DNA of 64,000 bases, taken from positions 6,794,053 through 6,858,052 of the forward strand of contig CM065690.1 in NCBI GenBank assembly GCA_017654935.2, read 5' to 3'. This DNA comes from Phymorhynchus buccinoides. Its lineage: Eukaryota > Mollusca > Gastropoda > Neogastropoda > Raphitomidae. Shown piece by piece: positions 1-14,200 of this stretch; positions within the stretch are counted from its first letter, which is position 1, and the number at the start of each line of letters is the position of its first letter. The notes beneath the pieces are model-generated. The model searched no databases and was not told the DNA's origin. It was given only the letters and a program-made list of their open reading frames with translations. The translations under genes were made by a program, and so were the position numbers.

Positions 1-1549
1 CATGAGATTATGCAACAATACTAATAAAGCAGCTCAATGGAGCCAAAACAAAATATGAATAAAAAAAAAACCAATGAAATCCAAAAGGATTCACAAGACT
101 TTTGTCTTTATAGAAGGTTCGCCCCATGCCAGAAGGGTCACTTAGTGTCCTGGTTTCCAGTTAGTGTTCTTTGGCACTGTCGTGGGGACTTAGCTCATGG
201 CTGTGCTGAAGTTCCTCCGTAGGGATCGGCGAGTGCTGTGGTTGGCTGGGCTTGCTCTTCAGATGAGAGTAGCTCCCAGTCGTTCCGGTTACGGCGTCGC
301 GGGATGGCACGGTTCAGGCGTGGTCTCCTCGCGGATTCTGGGTGCGGTGGCGTCTTGGCGGCGGCCCCGTCTTGTTGCTTGTGAGTCAGGGATGATCGTC
401 CGGCCCCACGATGCCCTGCTGATAATCACAGGAGAAGGTGGATGTAGACCTCTATGGCTTAGAGACAAGGGGCTTCAGTCGGCAGGGAATTAGTGGATCC
501 CAACCGGCTAGAAGGCTGCCCTTGTACAATAGCACTAAGAACACATAATCTGAATTTCAGTTAACAAACTGAGATCAGTAAAACATAAAAGGTGATCAAG
601 CCAACATCACTCTCCATCCAACACCTGGAAAGGAATGATATCATAAAGTGCAAGATTGCAACCCACAGGCTTCCTACTAAAAATATACAAAAGGGTTAGT
701 AGGCATAAAATCCGGTTCTGGTACCAAAAGAGTTAAAGTCACAAAAAAAAAACACACACACAAATAATCAGTGCACATAAAATAGAACATAATGTTTACC
801 ACTTCTTTTCAATAACATATCTATCTATTCCTTTATTCATCATTGAAAATAGGATCTAGATCAAAAATATGATCTACCAAAAAAACAAATCTCAATCACC
901 AGCCGTCAATAATACTCACTAGTTGGGCTATTAGGACTGGCTGGGAGAGAGGTTGAGTCTGCAATGTTGCTCCAGCCAGGTTTTGGAGGTATTATGAGAG
1001 AGTATGTGTAGGCTAACTTTCCTCACTACTCAAATTTTCCCCTTCACTTTCAAACAACGAGACCCTGTGATTGGTTTATAGCAGTCGACAAGTCACAAGA
1101 TGACGCTATAATATTATGCATAGTAGTACAGAACAATCACGCGCCGGTTACATCATTATCACATGCCGACATTCCTTCCTGGATCGGGAAACGAAGAGTC
1201 GTCTTCAAAGGGCGCCGACTGTGGGTGTCATCAGAGGAGAATACCGTGATCAAACAGATATCGCTTCGTAAATTTTATTCAATCGGCAGTTGTTTTATGT
1301 CACGTGATGGGGGGGGGGGGGGGAGTAGAGGAGAAAGGGAGAAAGTGGGGCGTGCTGGTCAATTACGTCACAAAATGCATACCTTTCTTGTACTGAAATA
1401 TTACCATTTACTGTCCACCCATGCAGCTTTTCATCAATCCTTTGATTTTGTTTATGTGGATTTGTGCCCACATATTCAGTTATTTGTATTTTTCTTCTAA
1501 AAGACATGGATTGCCTTTTCCTCTCTGCCAACTCACTTTTAAGAAAATG
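1..1549. other. Intergenic, no gene recognised
   Basis: Short open frames occur (for example 197-493 on the plus strand), but none has recognisable domains, plausible splice context or a homologue I know. A G-run sits at 1309-1322 and a short CA run near 750. I see nothing else that can be supported. Confidence 0.6.
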
Positions 1550-1815
1550 TTGTCAATGGTAATTCTCTTATAAGAAAATAGAAGCTCGCTTATTAGAAAA
1601 TGAACTGCAAACCAACTCTCGCGTATGACATAATTTTCTTATATCCAAGTTTCCATCGCGGATGGGAGAAGGAATTTGCTTGATTATAAACGAGTTTTCT
1701 TATAAGCGAGTTTCTTATATCTGAGTTTTGATAATAGATAAGAAAGAAGTTCGGCAGGGAATGTTTTTTGCTTCGATTATAAGCGAGTTTCTTATAAGCG
1801 GATTCGGCTGTATCC
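1550..1815. mobile_element. Degenerate pogo/Tigger-like MITE remnant
   Basis: The stretch repeats the words CTTATAAG, GCTTATTAG and CTTATATC. Its right end reads TTATAAGCGGATTCGGCTGTA, the style of a mariner/pogo terminal repeat followed by TA. The left end has an inverted counterpart (TTCTCTTATAAGAAAAT), but termini and target duplication are not clean. Assignment rests on resemblance to known pogo-type ends and is weak. Confidence 0.3.
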
Positions 1816-1964
1816 AAGCAAAACCAACCCAGCTACTGTAGGGTCCCCTGGGTACAGAATGTGTGTGTGGGTGTGGTGCGTGCGTGGTGCTGTGTGTGTG
1901 TGTTTGTGATTCCAAAGGCTAGATGAAATATTGGGTATTTGGGGCCCAGGCCAAAATAAATCCT

Positions 1965-2095
1965 AGGTTATACTCTGGCCTAGGCTACTTTATACCTGGG
2001 TATGTTCTGACCTAAGCTACTTCATACCAGGGTATATTCTGGCCTATACCATTGTATACCCGGGTATATTTTGGACGAGGTATATTCTGACTTGC
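1965..2095. repeat. Degenerate ~36-bp tandem repeat, about 4 units
   Basis: Diverged units share the words ACCTGGGTAT, TTCTGGCCTA and GGCTACTTTATA. A short GT-rich run lies just upstream (1860-1905). Confidence 0.6.
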
Positions 2096-2099
2096 TACA

Positions 2100-3740
2100 C
2101 CAGTGTTCAGCTCTGCAGTATTGCCATCTCCGCATAGCCCACCCACCACGATCCGCATCATTCAATGACAGCTCCTTGTAGTTCAACAGTGCTGCATCAC
2201 AGTCTGTGCGTCTCTTCCATCGATTGGCCAATATATTAACAACGACACCTGTTGCCATCTCCACACGACTCAGCCGCCATGATCAAACCAAATTCAACAA
2301 ATATTTCATGGCGATCTCCCTGTTTATCTAGAGTTGTGTTTCGCGACGGAGCTGCAGTCTCACAGAAAATAAAAAACAACCAAAATGTTACCCAAAACAT
2401 AACTACATCTGGAAGTTTCTGTATCAAGTAAATATAGACAAAAACAAAGGAAAACAAACAAACACAAACTAAATATGGTTGTCACAAGCCGAGTCAAACT
2501 TCAAGTTTCAAAGGCTAAAAGTTAATTTGAAAAAAAAAAGAATTAAAAAACTAGAAGTAAATCTGGTTGTCACCACTCATGACAAATAGTTAGTTATGCT
2601 ACGGACTTTGTCATGTCATTCTGTCTTGTTCTTGCAAACGTGCATTGGGTACTATGTAGGCTTATTATTGCACAAATTGGCGAACTTGAAACATCGAATC
2701 AGTGGTAAAACAAAACATCTAACATATCCTTGGCCATTTCCAACAGACAGGGCTCTCACAACGCATCAAATTGTGACTTTTCAAATTATAAAAAGCACAA
2801 ATCTGTTGCAAGAAACAAGTAAAATCGGCAATTTCACAAATTTAGTGTAACAGATGGTCATGTTTCAAGACAGCCAATTTGTGCATTAGTATACTGCAGG
2901 ACAAAAGAAACTACACACGTGCATTTTATATGCGCATAAAAGAACGGATAAGTTTTGTTGCATTCGTTCGATTAGTTTCGATACAACAGCTCAACAAACA
3001 ATGCCACCCCAAATTTGAAAACCATAAAATCGTGTCTGCACAAAAAAGTGTGAACATTTATGCTGAAAAGGCAACACGAAACAGCACTAACATCATACAA
3101 AGAGTCCTCTGGTAGAACATGCTAATGTAAGAATGGACAAACCCATCACATACACGCAAATAATTTAAAAGAAATGGCCCATTATTGGTTTGTTTCAATA
3201 AAACATTTACTTTCAAAATGTTATGTTTTTTAGATCAACACTCGCGAAGGTAAAAACATCCAATTAGGCCTATTTCACCCGGTTGATGGAAATTAACATT
3301 AAAGATTATTATTTGTATTAATATAATTTACATTAAATATTATTTTTCTTTGTTATCGATATTTGGTTTGGACCTGATTATGATAATATTTTTTAATAAA
3401 CCCAAAATGTTTTCGCAATAAAGTGAATTTCCCTGGCACCTGTGCTTCAGACAAAAAAGAAGAAGAAGAAAACCTATCCATTCTGACCTAGCATCCATCA
3501 TATGGGACGCACCTGTCTTTCACCATAAATATCAAACTAAAAGCTTAACATTTGAAATAAATGCTTAAAACTGCGTTCCTGTGTTTAAGACAACGTTGTT
3601 AAAAAGCAAAATGTTGGCAGAAATGGGTTTTAAGATTTATTAGAAATGACGTCTGTTTCACTCTCTGGGAAGTCCCAGTTATCGCGATCAGCATCTCTGG
3701 ACAACACTCCACCTACATAGTGATATACCGAGTCAACTCA
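2100..3740. other. AT-rich intergenic, nothing recognised
   Basis: Open frames of 70-85 codons exist on both strands but show no domain, codon bias or splice logic I can support. No RNA gene or clean terminal-repeat element was seen. Confidence 0.5.
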
Positions 3741-3751
3741 ACTACACTTTA

Positions 3752-3752
3752 T

Positions 3753-3798
<46 letters not shown>

Positions 3799-3931
3799 GT
3801 AGTAGTAGTTATCTAGCGCTTTACCTAAAATGAACCCAAAGCGCTTTACAATCGAATATTCATCAACAAATAGACAACAAAAATAGTGTTTAAGAATGAC
3901 ACAAACCAGCAACAACGCATATACAAAGCAA

Positions 3932-3966
<35 letters not shown>

Positions 3967-4260
3967 TCATTATTCATCTTTCATTCAGTCAGCCATAGCA
4001 ACTGAGTTGCACGGACTGAGCACATACACCAACACACATACACAATAATGCAAATAGTGCAAAATGCACCCCCCTCCCCACACAAACACCAGCACCCCTC
4101 AACACGCACACACTCACACCACACAGAGATCTTTATTAAGACAAGGAAAAAAGTAATTTGTAAAACGTATGCGATATATACACAGTGATAAATGTGGCAA
4201 GAGAGTATAATGTAAATAACGCGAACACTGATAGACATCTTGATAACCACTATTCCCTCT
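3752..4260. repeat. (ATA)n with a SINE-type tail, followed by a dispersed CA-rich repeat
   Basis: An (AAT)n tract at 3752-3800 adjoins TAGCGCTTTACCTAAAA and AAAGCGCTTTACAAT, words commonly seen at the 3' ends of marine-invertebrate SINEs and MITEs. From about 3893 the sequence (GACACAAACCAGCAACAAC, a CA run, then CATACACCAACACACATAC) has a diverged second copy at 39316-39660, so this is an interspersed family. No open frame in it is credible. Confidence 0.5.
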
Positions 4261-4462
4261 CTGTCTTCTTATTTATTTCTCTGTTTCTGGCCCTTGGTTT
4301 TTCATTTCTATTGTTTGGATAGGATACAATCAACTGACGCTTAGAGAGTTGGTATTCTCTTATTTTATTATTCTTTGTGGTTTTGATATATGTCTTTTTT
4401 CTTTATGATCGTGTCCTTACTTGACTTTCCCTTTCCCTTTTTTCATGTTGCATGTAGACTAT

Positions 4463-5465
<1,003 letters not shown>

Positions 5466-5795
5466 CACTACGGATTGAATTTTTAGATGAAAAGATTTGT
5501 ATTAGCATACATTATTTGACCTAATGCATGAAAACGTACTTTTTGCATGTGCTTGGATATGGTGCACAAAATAAAAGCAGGACAAAAAAGAGGAAAACTA
5601 AATAAGTCGAGAGATGATGAGAAAACAAAGGGAATCTAATTAAATGTAAATTCAATTTGCATGGCAAGAGAGAGAATGTAACAAGCTGTAAGTCTACACC
5701 CCCTTCACCGGCAGCGTTAGTCTGCAGACTGCGCCAGAATTCCACCTACTCCAACCAGCCAATGATGCTGACCCACCGATTTTCTGCGACTGTGA

Positions 5796-8700
5796 AGTGG
5801 CCGTACCGCCGCTAAACTGAACGAACCCGTACAGACATCAAGTGGCCTTGAGAACGATGCAAAACTATTGGGTATTGCTTTTGCAGACCTAGTCATGTAT
5901 CTGGAAGATGAGCTGTTAAAAGTCCCACATGTTGTCAAGCTTGCTGAAGTTGTTTCTCTGTACCATGGACGGTTGGTTAAACTAGGACACAGCTGCAAAT
6001 TACGGGAAAATTCAACAAGGCTGAAGGAGAAACGTTTAGCCCACATTCCTGGTCTTGTTGCTCACAAAAAAGGACGAGACATTCTGCTGACCTTGGACAC
6101 AAGCGTTGGAAATGCCGTGTCAAAGGCAATGGACAATACCCAAACCACGGAGGCACTAATTTGGGCCCAAGCTGCAAAAATCATACGTGCTAACATGTTC
6201 AGTGAATGCTATACCTTTAATGGCTACTTCCAGAAGGGCTGTCAAGAGACAGGAGTACCTCTTGTTCTACACTCATTCGTTGACATGATTCTTGAAGGGC
6301 CAGGCATTGCAAAAAGCGGAAAGCGAAACACAAACCCTGCAAGCTTGTCGATTGCTCAACTGCTCAAATACAATGCTGTGAAACGGACTGCACGAGCTGC
6401 ACATCCAACAAAGTACCGTCACGATCGAGATAAAGAAACTCCGTTTCCACTGTATATGGGACTCCTCATTCACACACACACGCGCAAGAAAGGCCTCATA
6501 GATAAGTTTCACAATGTTGGAGTATCAGTATCCTCCAAGAGAATCAATCAACTAACACATGAGCTGTCCAATGCCGTTTGTGCACACTACAAGAAGGAAG
6601 GTATTGTTGTTCCACCTGGCCTCCACAAACCCGTCTTCACAACAGGAGCTGTGGACAACGTGGACCACAATCCCTCACCATCTACTGCAAAGGGTTCGTT
6701 TCATGGGACAGCAATCTCAGTACGTGCAAAAACATTGCAATGATGTTCCAACCAAGGGCCTCTGTCTGAGTTGGGCTTCCTTCCACGCAAATGAGCACCA
6801 GCAGGTCAAACCAAAGTGCCCAGGTAGACTTCTTCCATTGTTTGAAGATCCTGCCCAGTCGCCTGCTATGATCCACCATGCCATGGATGTTATCAAGAAT
6901 GCTACCAAATACCTCAACCCTGGACAGATTCCAGTCATGACGTGTGATCAACCTCTGTTCAAAATTGCAAAGACCATCCAATGGACATGGCCAGAGCAAT
7001 ACGGAGAAGACAGTCTAGTCGTTGTCATGGGAGGATTTCACATCGAACAGGCAGCTTGGAGTGCTATAGGGACATGGCTGGAAGACAGCGGATGAACGCA
7101 GGCTATTTCTGAGTCTGATGTTGTGGGACCAGCTACAGCAAACAGCTTGCTGAATTGTGGAGACCTTAAGAAGACCAGGTACGCTCATGAAGTTACTGTT
7201 GCTGCTTTGTTTCTGCTTCAAACTGAAGCTTACCAACAGTACACTGCACAGCTGAAAGAGGCCGAGAGCAGACTGTCATTCATGGAGTGGAAGTCTGAAA
7301 AGCAAAAGAAGCATCCTCAGTTTCTCTACTGGTCGCTGGTAATGGAGTTTGAACTGTCCATTCTCACGTTTGTGAGGTCTCTCAGAACCTCAAGCTTCCC
7401 CCTGTACATGCAGTCCCTTGAAGAACTTCTGCCATGGTTCTTCCTCCTTGATCACTATCACTATGTGCGCTGGCTGCCTGTCCATCTACGGGACATGAAA
7501 TAACTGCCGACCAAAGCTCCAGAGATTGCCCAGGCTTTTGCTGCAGGAAAGTTCACCGTCCAGAAGACAGACAAAGCTTTCTCATCCATCGCTTTGGACC
7601 ACGCCCATGAGCAAATGAACAAGATGGTCAAAGGTGAAGGAGGGGCTATTGGACTCACAGAAAATGCAGCTGCGTTTGAATGTTGGATGACAGCTGGGCC
7701 AGAAATGGCACGAATCGTTCAGGAGTATGAACAGACAACGATGTCAGCAAGTAACAGTGACAAAATGCACCATGAACAGACTGAGAGTCACCAGAAACGG
7801 TTCAAAATCGACCTTGACTTACTCAGAAAGAAACTGTCGTATGTGGGGAATCCTTTTGCAGAAGAGAGTGAAGAACTTCTGTCTCTGTCTACCAAAGACG
7901 TTGCAAATGTCGAAGTTGTAAAAACAGTGATGAATGCCAAAGAGATAGGCAAAGCAGAGTACCTGGCGTTTCTTGATGAGAGACTACAGCAAAGAACAAA
8001 GCTACTGTCAGACTCTGTGCAAATGAAGAGAGTTGCCTTGTTCAGCAATCAGAATAAGTCCTCACAGAAGACCAAAGACCTCAAACTGAAGACAGCCAAA
8101 ACCAACTGTGGCTTGTTTTCAAGACTGTACATCGGATGTCAGGCTAGAAGAGGTGATCTCTAGGAATTTTTTAGCACGAGAATCAGTCCTTTCCACCATC
8201 AATATCAGATTCTGGAGATCTGCGGCAAGGCAGTAAATCAGACCTCCTTAATTCAGTGCTTTGAAAGAAATCATGACCCGGTTCTCAGTGAGCCACACGT
8301 GTCAGCTGTTGTCATTGATGGTGCCGCCCTTGTGCACATTCTAAAACCAGGACAAGCCCAAACCTTCCAAGACTACAGTGACTCTGTTTTTCTGCCACAC
8401 ATCCCGACGTGCCTGGCTACTGCGGATCGTGTCGACGTTGTCTGGGACTGTTATCGTGACGACAGTCTGAAATCGTCAGTAAGGAAGAAGCGAGGGTCTG
8501 GCATCAGAAGAAGAGTGAATGCAGATGTTGCGCTGCCACGCAACTGGCCCGAGTTCCTTCGAAATAGCCAGAACAAAACAGAGCTGTTTCATTTCTTGTC
8601 TGAAAATGTCAAGCTTGTCAAGGAAGAAGGGAAAATGGTCATCGCAACACAAGGCGTGGATATTGTCAGTTCTAGTGACGTTTCAGAAGACCAGAAATCC

Positions 8701-9511
8701 CGGCTGTCACCCTGTTCACATGAAGAAGCGGACACAAGACTCATTGTACACTGTTTTGACCTGGCCCAGACGAAGCACAGGGACGTGATGATCAGACTTC
8801 GACACTGATGTTGTCGTGCTGGCCACAGCTCATTACCATTCACTCAAGCTAGACACATTGTGGATTGCATTTGGTGCTGGGACACATTATCGCTTTCTCC
8901 CTGCTCATGCCTTTGCCACCACACTGGGGCCAGAGAAAGCAGCAGCATCTCTGATGTTTCACTCACTAACAGGTTGTGACTTCATCGGTGTTGGAAAGAA
9001 AACCTGCTGGGAGGTGTGGATGTCTGATCCAGAATTCACAAAGCTTTTCCTCAAGATGCTGACTTCACCAGAGACACTGCAGGGCAGTTTTCCTCAGGTT
9101 GAACGGTTTGTGTCACTGATGTATGACAAAACTAGTGTCCACAGCAGTGTGAATGACACCAGAAAGCACCTGTTCACAAAGAAAGGGCGCATGCTGGAAA
9201 TGATCCCACCAACTCAAGCTGCCCTTCAAGAGCACACAAAACGTGCTGTCCTTCAAGCCCTCATATGGAAGGAAGCAGTTATTGCCCAGCCAGAGATGCA
9301 TGATCCAGAACAGTGGGGATGGGCCAGAAAATACGGCACTTACAGGCCTGTGTGGACCACTCTTCCCGAGGCCTCAAAGATCTGCACTGAGTTAGTCAAG
9401 TGCGGGTGCAAGCTGGACAAAAAAGGGTGCACAGGCAACTGCAAATGTGTGGGAGCAGATCTTCCATGCACAGCACTCTGTGCTTGTGATGGCAAGTGTC
9501 AACGTGACTGA
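5796..9511 (+). pseudogene. Decayed intronless copy of a transposon-like multi-copy protein family with a C-terminal CXC-like cysteine motif
   Basis: Adjacent reading frames join into one protein of about 1,200 residues that resembles a family I recall as hugely amplified in corals, molluscs and other invertebrates. Landmarks: VDNVDHNPSPSTAKGSFHGT (near 6650), MGGFHIEQAAWSAIG (near 7030), DHAHEQMNKMVKGEGGAIGL (near 7600), SRLYIGCQ (near 8120), a CSHEEADTR plus FDTDVVV pair (8720-8820), and a C-terminus with repeated CxC/CxxC (9400-9511). Lesions: a frameshift and probable deletion near 6720; TGA at 7093-7095 where Trp is expected; TAA at 7501-7503; TAG at 8161-8163; a one-base loss near 8173, compensated near 8256; a frameshift near 8794. 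The frame is open back to 5796, just after a TGA. The acidic EEAD...DTD pattern is reminiscent of PIN/XPG-type nucleases (inference). Lack of introns plus copy number suggest a mobile or retrocopied gene; I saw no clean terminal repeats. Confidence 0.75.
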
Positions 9512-9865
9512 ACAGTGTGAACAAATCTGGCCGACGTTCATGGACTTCTGACAGTGTGAGTTTCTGTCTTGTGTATCACCATCTAAAAAGTTGTGATGAG
9601 TGTTTGTCAAACATATTTTATTTTTCTTAACAGTTTGAAAGAATGTAGTCTATAAATGTGTGAATTTGCAAGTTAGAAAAAATGTAGGTTGACTGTGTAG
9701 CTAATACTAGAGTCGTTATTGCAACATCATTCATAAAAATACATACGATTCAGGGGTTGCAGTAGATTGGTCTAAAAGATAATTATATGTGACATAATGT
9801 TTCTTGACTTTGTTTAAAAATGTGTGACAATGTACCTTTTGCAAGGTAAAAGTCTGTCTGACAAG
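9512..9865. other. 3' flank of the pseudogene, nothing recognised
   Basis: AT-rich sequence without a gene or a terminal repeat matching the pseudogene's 5' side. Confidence 0.5.
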
Positions 9866-9998
9866 AATGGGTTGATTTGTTTACACACCCAACACACGCG
9901 CATCTGACAACAATGGGTTGATTTGTTTACACACCCAACACACGCGCATCTGACGACAATGGGTTGATTTGTTTACACACCCAACACACGCGCGCATG
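9866..9998. repeat. 46-bp tandem repeat, 2.8 units
   Basis: Units begin AATGGGTTGATTTG at 9866, 9912 and 9958, an exact 46-base period, with only one or two substitutions between them. Confidence 0.95.
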
Positions 9999-9999
9999 T

Positions 10000-10728
10000 G
10001 GAACGTTCGTTATCAGAAGCCGTATAAGGACTAAATGCTTAAAAATGCAGATTTTATTTATGTGGGAAGTTTTTTTTACCTGTCTCCATTTCAAAGAGAG
10101 GGTATTAACAAACATCACTTTGGCTTTTTGTGTAGAAAAAAAATTCTGATTTTGCAGACAGTGAGGATTATACTCTGCGTCCCTTGCAAAAATGCGTTTT
10201 GGGGGTATGCTTAAAAAACGTCCCATCATTTTCTTCACAGCTCTCTTAGAGCTTGCCCCCCGGCTGTTTCTGGATCCTGAAACATGCCTCTATCACTGTG
10301 CAAAGTGTCATACTGGTATCCAGAAGTGAACAATTCAAGCGAACAATGCCAACTCTGCCTGCCGCCAACACACAGCACGAGAAAAGGAGCCTAGCGCTAG
10401 CTGCTCTACCAAAGACTAGGTCTACTGGGATGAAACAAGACAAGAAAGAAACATGGGCCTACACGTGAAAAGAGCATGAGAGTGAGAGTGTGTGACTGTG
10501 AGTCTAATCTTGCTAGGGTCACTAGATTAATACATGCGTAAACCATGTCCATGTGTAAACGAATTTAAAAACAAACATTATGAAAGATTCTCACGGGAAT
10601 TAGAAAAGCAGTCACAACTCTGATCTCGAAAAACGCACGCACGTACGCACGCACGCACGCACGCACGCACACGCACGCACACACACACACACACACGAAC
10701 AACCGAGAAAAAGGGAAAAAAGACTCAA
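10000..10728. other. Intergenic with an (ACGC)n/(CA)n microsatellite
   Basis: No gene recognised. A compound ACGC/CA tract lies at 10634-10696. A small open frame at 10253-10468 has no recognisable features. Confidence 0.5.
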
Positions 10729-11149
10729 CTAGAAGGGACTTTAGACTTGAAATTAAACTTGGTAACACTTTGAATCAATCAAACGGGAACAATGACGTCA
10801 CTTAGAAAAACACAGCCAAAGGTGATGAAATAAATCTTATTCTCAAGAAAATAATATTAAACACCCTCTGACGTGTTTCAGGACGTTCGTGCATGTCGGA
10901 AATGTTATAAGACGGTGCATGGTTCGATCCTGGAGATACTGCAATACCAGGACAAACCCGAACTTGCAAAATTAATTTTATTATCAAACTTTGCCTACAT
11001 ATATATACCAAATATCCCACGATGTCATGAGACCCTGGGTCAAGGGTCCTATGATCAATCTATGATCAACTTATATACGACGCGCATTTTAGCGCCAGGG
11101 GGCAATCAAACCAGTAGGGGCTTAGCACGTGATATTCTTAGTTGGGCGT

Positions 11150-11157
<8 letters not shown>
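10729..11157. repeat. Dispersed repeat R1, copy left of the LINE
   Basis: The 5' part (from AGACTCAAC at 10729) matches 38342-38603. The segment from TGAAATAAATC (10831) to GGGCGTAGTG (11150) recurs almost unchanged at 14439-14757 on the other side of the LINE. It ends in a (GA)n tract. In copy B the same sequence occurs once (38440-38603 plus 40425-40572), interrupted by other DNA but with no LINE. Confidence 0.85.
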
Positions 11158-11231
<74 letters not shown>

Positions 11232-11242
11232 CGAGAGAGAGA
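11149..11242. repeat. (GA)n microsatellite at the LINE 3' junction
   Basis: About 90 bases of GA, with GC interruptions near its right end, directly precede the 3' end of the minus-strand LINE. It is therefore either the LINE's TC-rich tail or the target microsatellite. Confidence 0.85.
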
Positions 11243-14200
11243 AACTTGAAATATTTTAATGTCTTTAGGCCATGGGCACATAAACATTGGGGAGAATGGG
11301 GGAACATAAATAGTAATACAGAAAAAGAAAGAAAAGGAAAATAAGTATAAATTGCACGTTCTTGGCAATTACTTTCGATATCTACATAGAATAGACAATT
11401 AACTGGTTCAACACAAACACAAATAATACTTAACAATCAAAATCATTTCTTAATATATAGTTGAACATTAATGTTTAGCCTTCCAAAAATTGCTGTCTTT
11501 GTCTCATGGCGTGGAAGATATACTTGGAAACTAAAATAGAAAGTGTTTTACATTCTCCGTCAAGTAGTCTCTCCAGTGGAACATTGATTCCATTTGCAAA
11601 ATATCTATTTCTAAGCTCTGAATACAAAGGGCAATGATACAAAAAATGCAGTTCATCCTCTAACATGTTTTTACACTTCGGACAATACGATTGTGTTACA
11701 TCTATACCATATCTGTTCATATTTTTGTTAATTGGTAATACTCCACATCTAATCTGAGTTAAAGCCACATGGAAGCAAAAAATATCAATTTCATTTAAGT
11801 ATGTACATAGTGCAAGATTGTTCTTAACCAGGCTGTATCTTTCTTTATCTCGGATTGCACCAGACCATTCTTGAAAGAACATGTCTATTAAACGCTGCTT
11901 AAATTCACTTATAAACACATTAATATTTGCGACCCCTTGATTTAACCAGACTTGGTAGAAACCTGCATTTGAAAGCATTTCTTTCACTTCAGTAGCCCAG
12001 CATCTTTTACCATCATTATCCATGGACATCATCATTAAATAAGCTTGTTTAGGTAATCTATCATTATCCATAGTTAACAGTCTAAACCAATATTTAATGC
12101 ATCGTATACGTGAGTTTACAAACAGTGGGTATCTACCTAACTCTCCATAAATCATTTTATTTGGCGTTTTCAATGGCAATCCCAAATATCTTTTGCAAGC
12201 TAATAAGTGTACTTTTTCAATGTGGTCTAACCGCTTAAAACCCCAAATCTCAGAAGAATACAATAAAATAGACTGAACTTTAGCATCAAATATTCTGAAA
12301 AATATTTTAGGTGACATTTCTTTACATTTTCTGAACGCTTGACAAAGCCAGTATAACGCCTTCTTTCCTTTTGCTACCAAATGATTTGTACCCAGTTTTA
12401 AACTTATCATGGTGGTAAAAGAGAATCCTAAGTAACAGTAAATATTAACAACATCTAATTCTTTTCCTTCATAAAACCACCTTTCTCGCTGTCCCAAATA
12501 CCCTCCCTTCCTGAACACCATTACTTTGGTCTTATCTTTGTTAATTGTCAATTTCAAATCATCACAACAAATTTTAAGCGAATTTAACTGGGATTGTAAA
12601 CCGCCAGGGGTTGTTGATGTCAAAACCACATCGTCTGCAAACAACAGTATGAATAGTTCAAGCAAAGTAGGTAACATCTGTACACCATGGACACCAGTAC
12701 TGTTAATATGATTTGCTAACTGATTAATAAAAAGGGAAAACAAAGTAGGGCTCATGACACAACCTTGTCGCACACCTGTAGGACAACTAAAGAAATCTGA
12801 AAATTCACTGTTCACACGCACACAAGAAACCAGAGACTCATACATACTTTTTAAAGCACTGAAAAACTTTCCTCTTATACCTTCATTATATATTACTTCC
12901 AATAGTTTATCATGATTTACCGAATCAAAAGCCTTTTTGAAGTCAATAAAGCAAACATACAGTTTCTGTCTTCTTGTATTAAAGCATTTTTGGACTAAAG
13001 CATAAAGATTGAACATTTGGTCGACAGTGGAATAGTTTTTTCGAAATCCTGCCTGGTTTTCAACGATAGTATTATTTTTCTCTAACCAAGAGCTTAGCCT
13101 GTTGTTTAAAATAGATGTGTAACATTTACATGAAGCATTAATGAGTGAAATTCCTCTATAATTGTCTGGCTGGTCGTGGTCACCTTTCTTAAAGATTGGA
13201 ATGACAATTGCTTTCGACCATTCTTGTGGGTATTCCCCGGAGTCAAAAACCTTGTTAAAAAGCTTGGTCATAAATGTAACAACCCTTTCACCTCCTGCTA
13301 TTAACATTTCTGGAACAACACCATCCAACCCCCCTGACTTTCCATTATTTAATTTCCTCATTGCATCTGTAACTTCTTTTTCTGTCATTTCCTTATTTAG
13401 ACAGTGATCACTTGCATCATTTATATCATTATCAATATTATTTCCATTAATATTACCATCACCACCTTTTTGGAAAACTCCTTGAAAATGGTTAAACCAG
13501 TCATCTAAGTTTATTTTATCACTTGCATTCGTTTTCAAATTGCTGTTACCAAGCTTCTTTATTTCTTTCCAAAATTCTGCTGGCTTGTTCACATTTGCTG
13601 CAAGAGACTCTGCAGTATCTCTACGGAATTCACGTTTTTTTCTTTTAAGCAATTTCTTGTAAGCTTTTCTATGTCTAACAAATTCTTGCCTATCATCCTT
13701 GACACATTCCTTCTTTTGTTTTTTGCTTTTCCTAAAAACTTTTAACAGCCTTTTGCAGTTGGCTTTTGCATCCCTACATTCTTGGTCATACCATGGGTTT
13801 GTATTCTTGCCTGAAGATATATAACATTGTTTCACCATACAATCAGTGGCACTTTTTAAACAATTATTAAAAACCTCCAACGCATGATTAACATTATTGT
13901 CTAGTTCCATAGTGGCAGCTTCTAACATACTTGCAATCTTTTCACTATTAACGTTAGCTACAAACTCGGGTTCTTTCCCTTTATCCCAGACAACCTTCTT
14001 AGTAGGGATTGACTTACTATTTTCTGCTTCTCGACGAGGTGTCACATTAATATCAGAATGAACGCAAATTGACAATGTAATAGGTAAGTGGTCAGAGTCT
14101 ACCATCTCAGAGACAAACAAAGATTTCCAACACAATTTGTACTGGAGCTCAATAGAAGCAATAAAATAGTCAACAACACTGGAACCTGCAACTGAAATGA

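Noticed and set aside
697..740. TGGTACCAGAACCGG on the minus strand as a retrovirus-like primer binding site
   Set aside because: No paired long terminal repeats, polypurine tract or gag/pol frame was found nearby.
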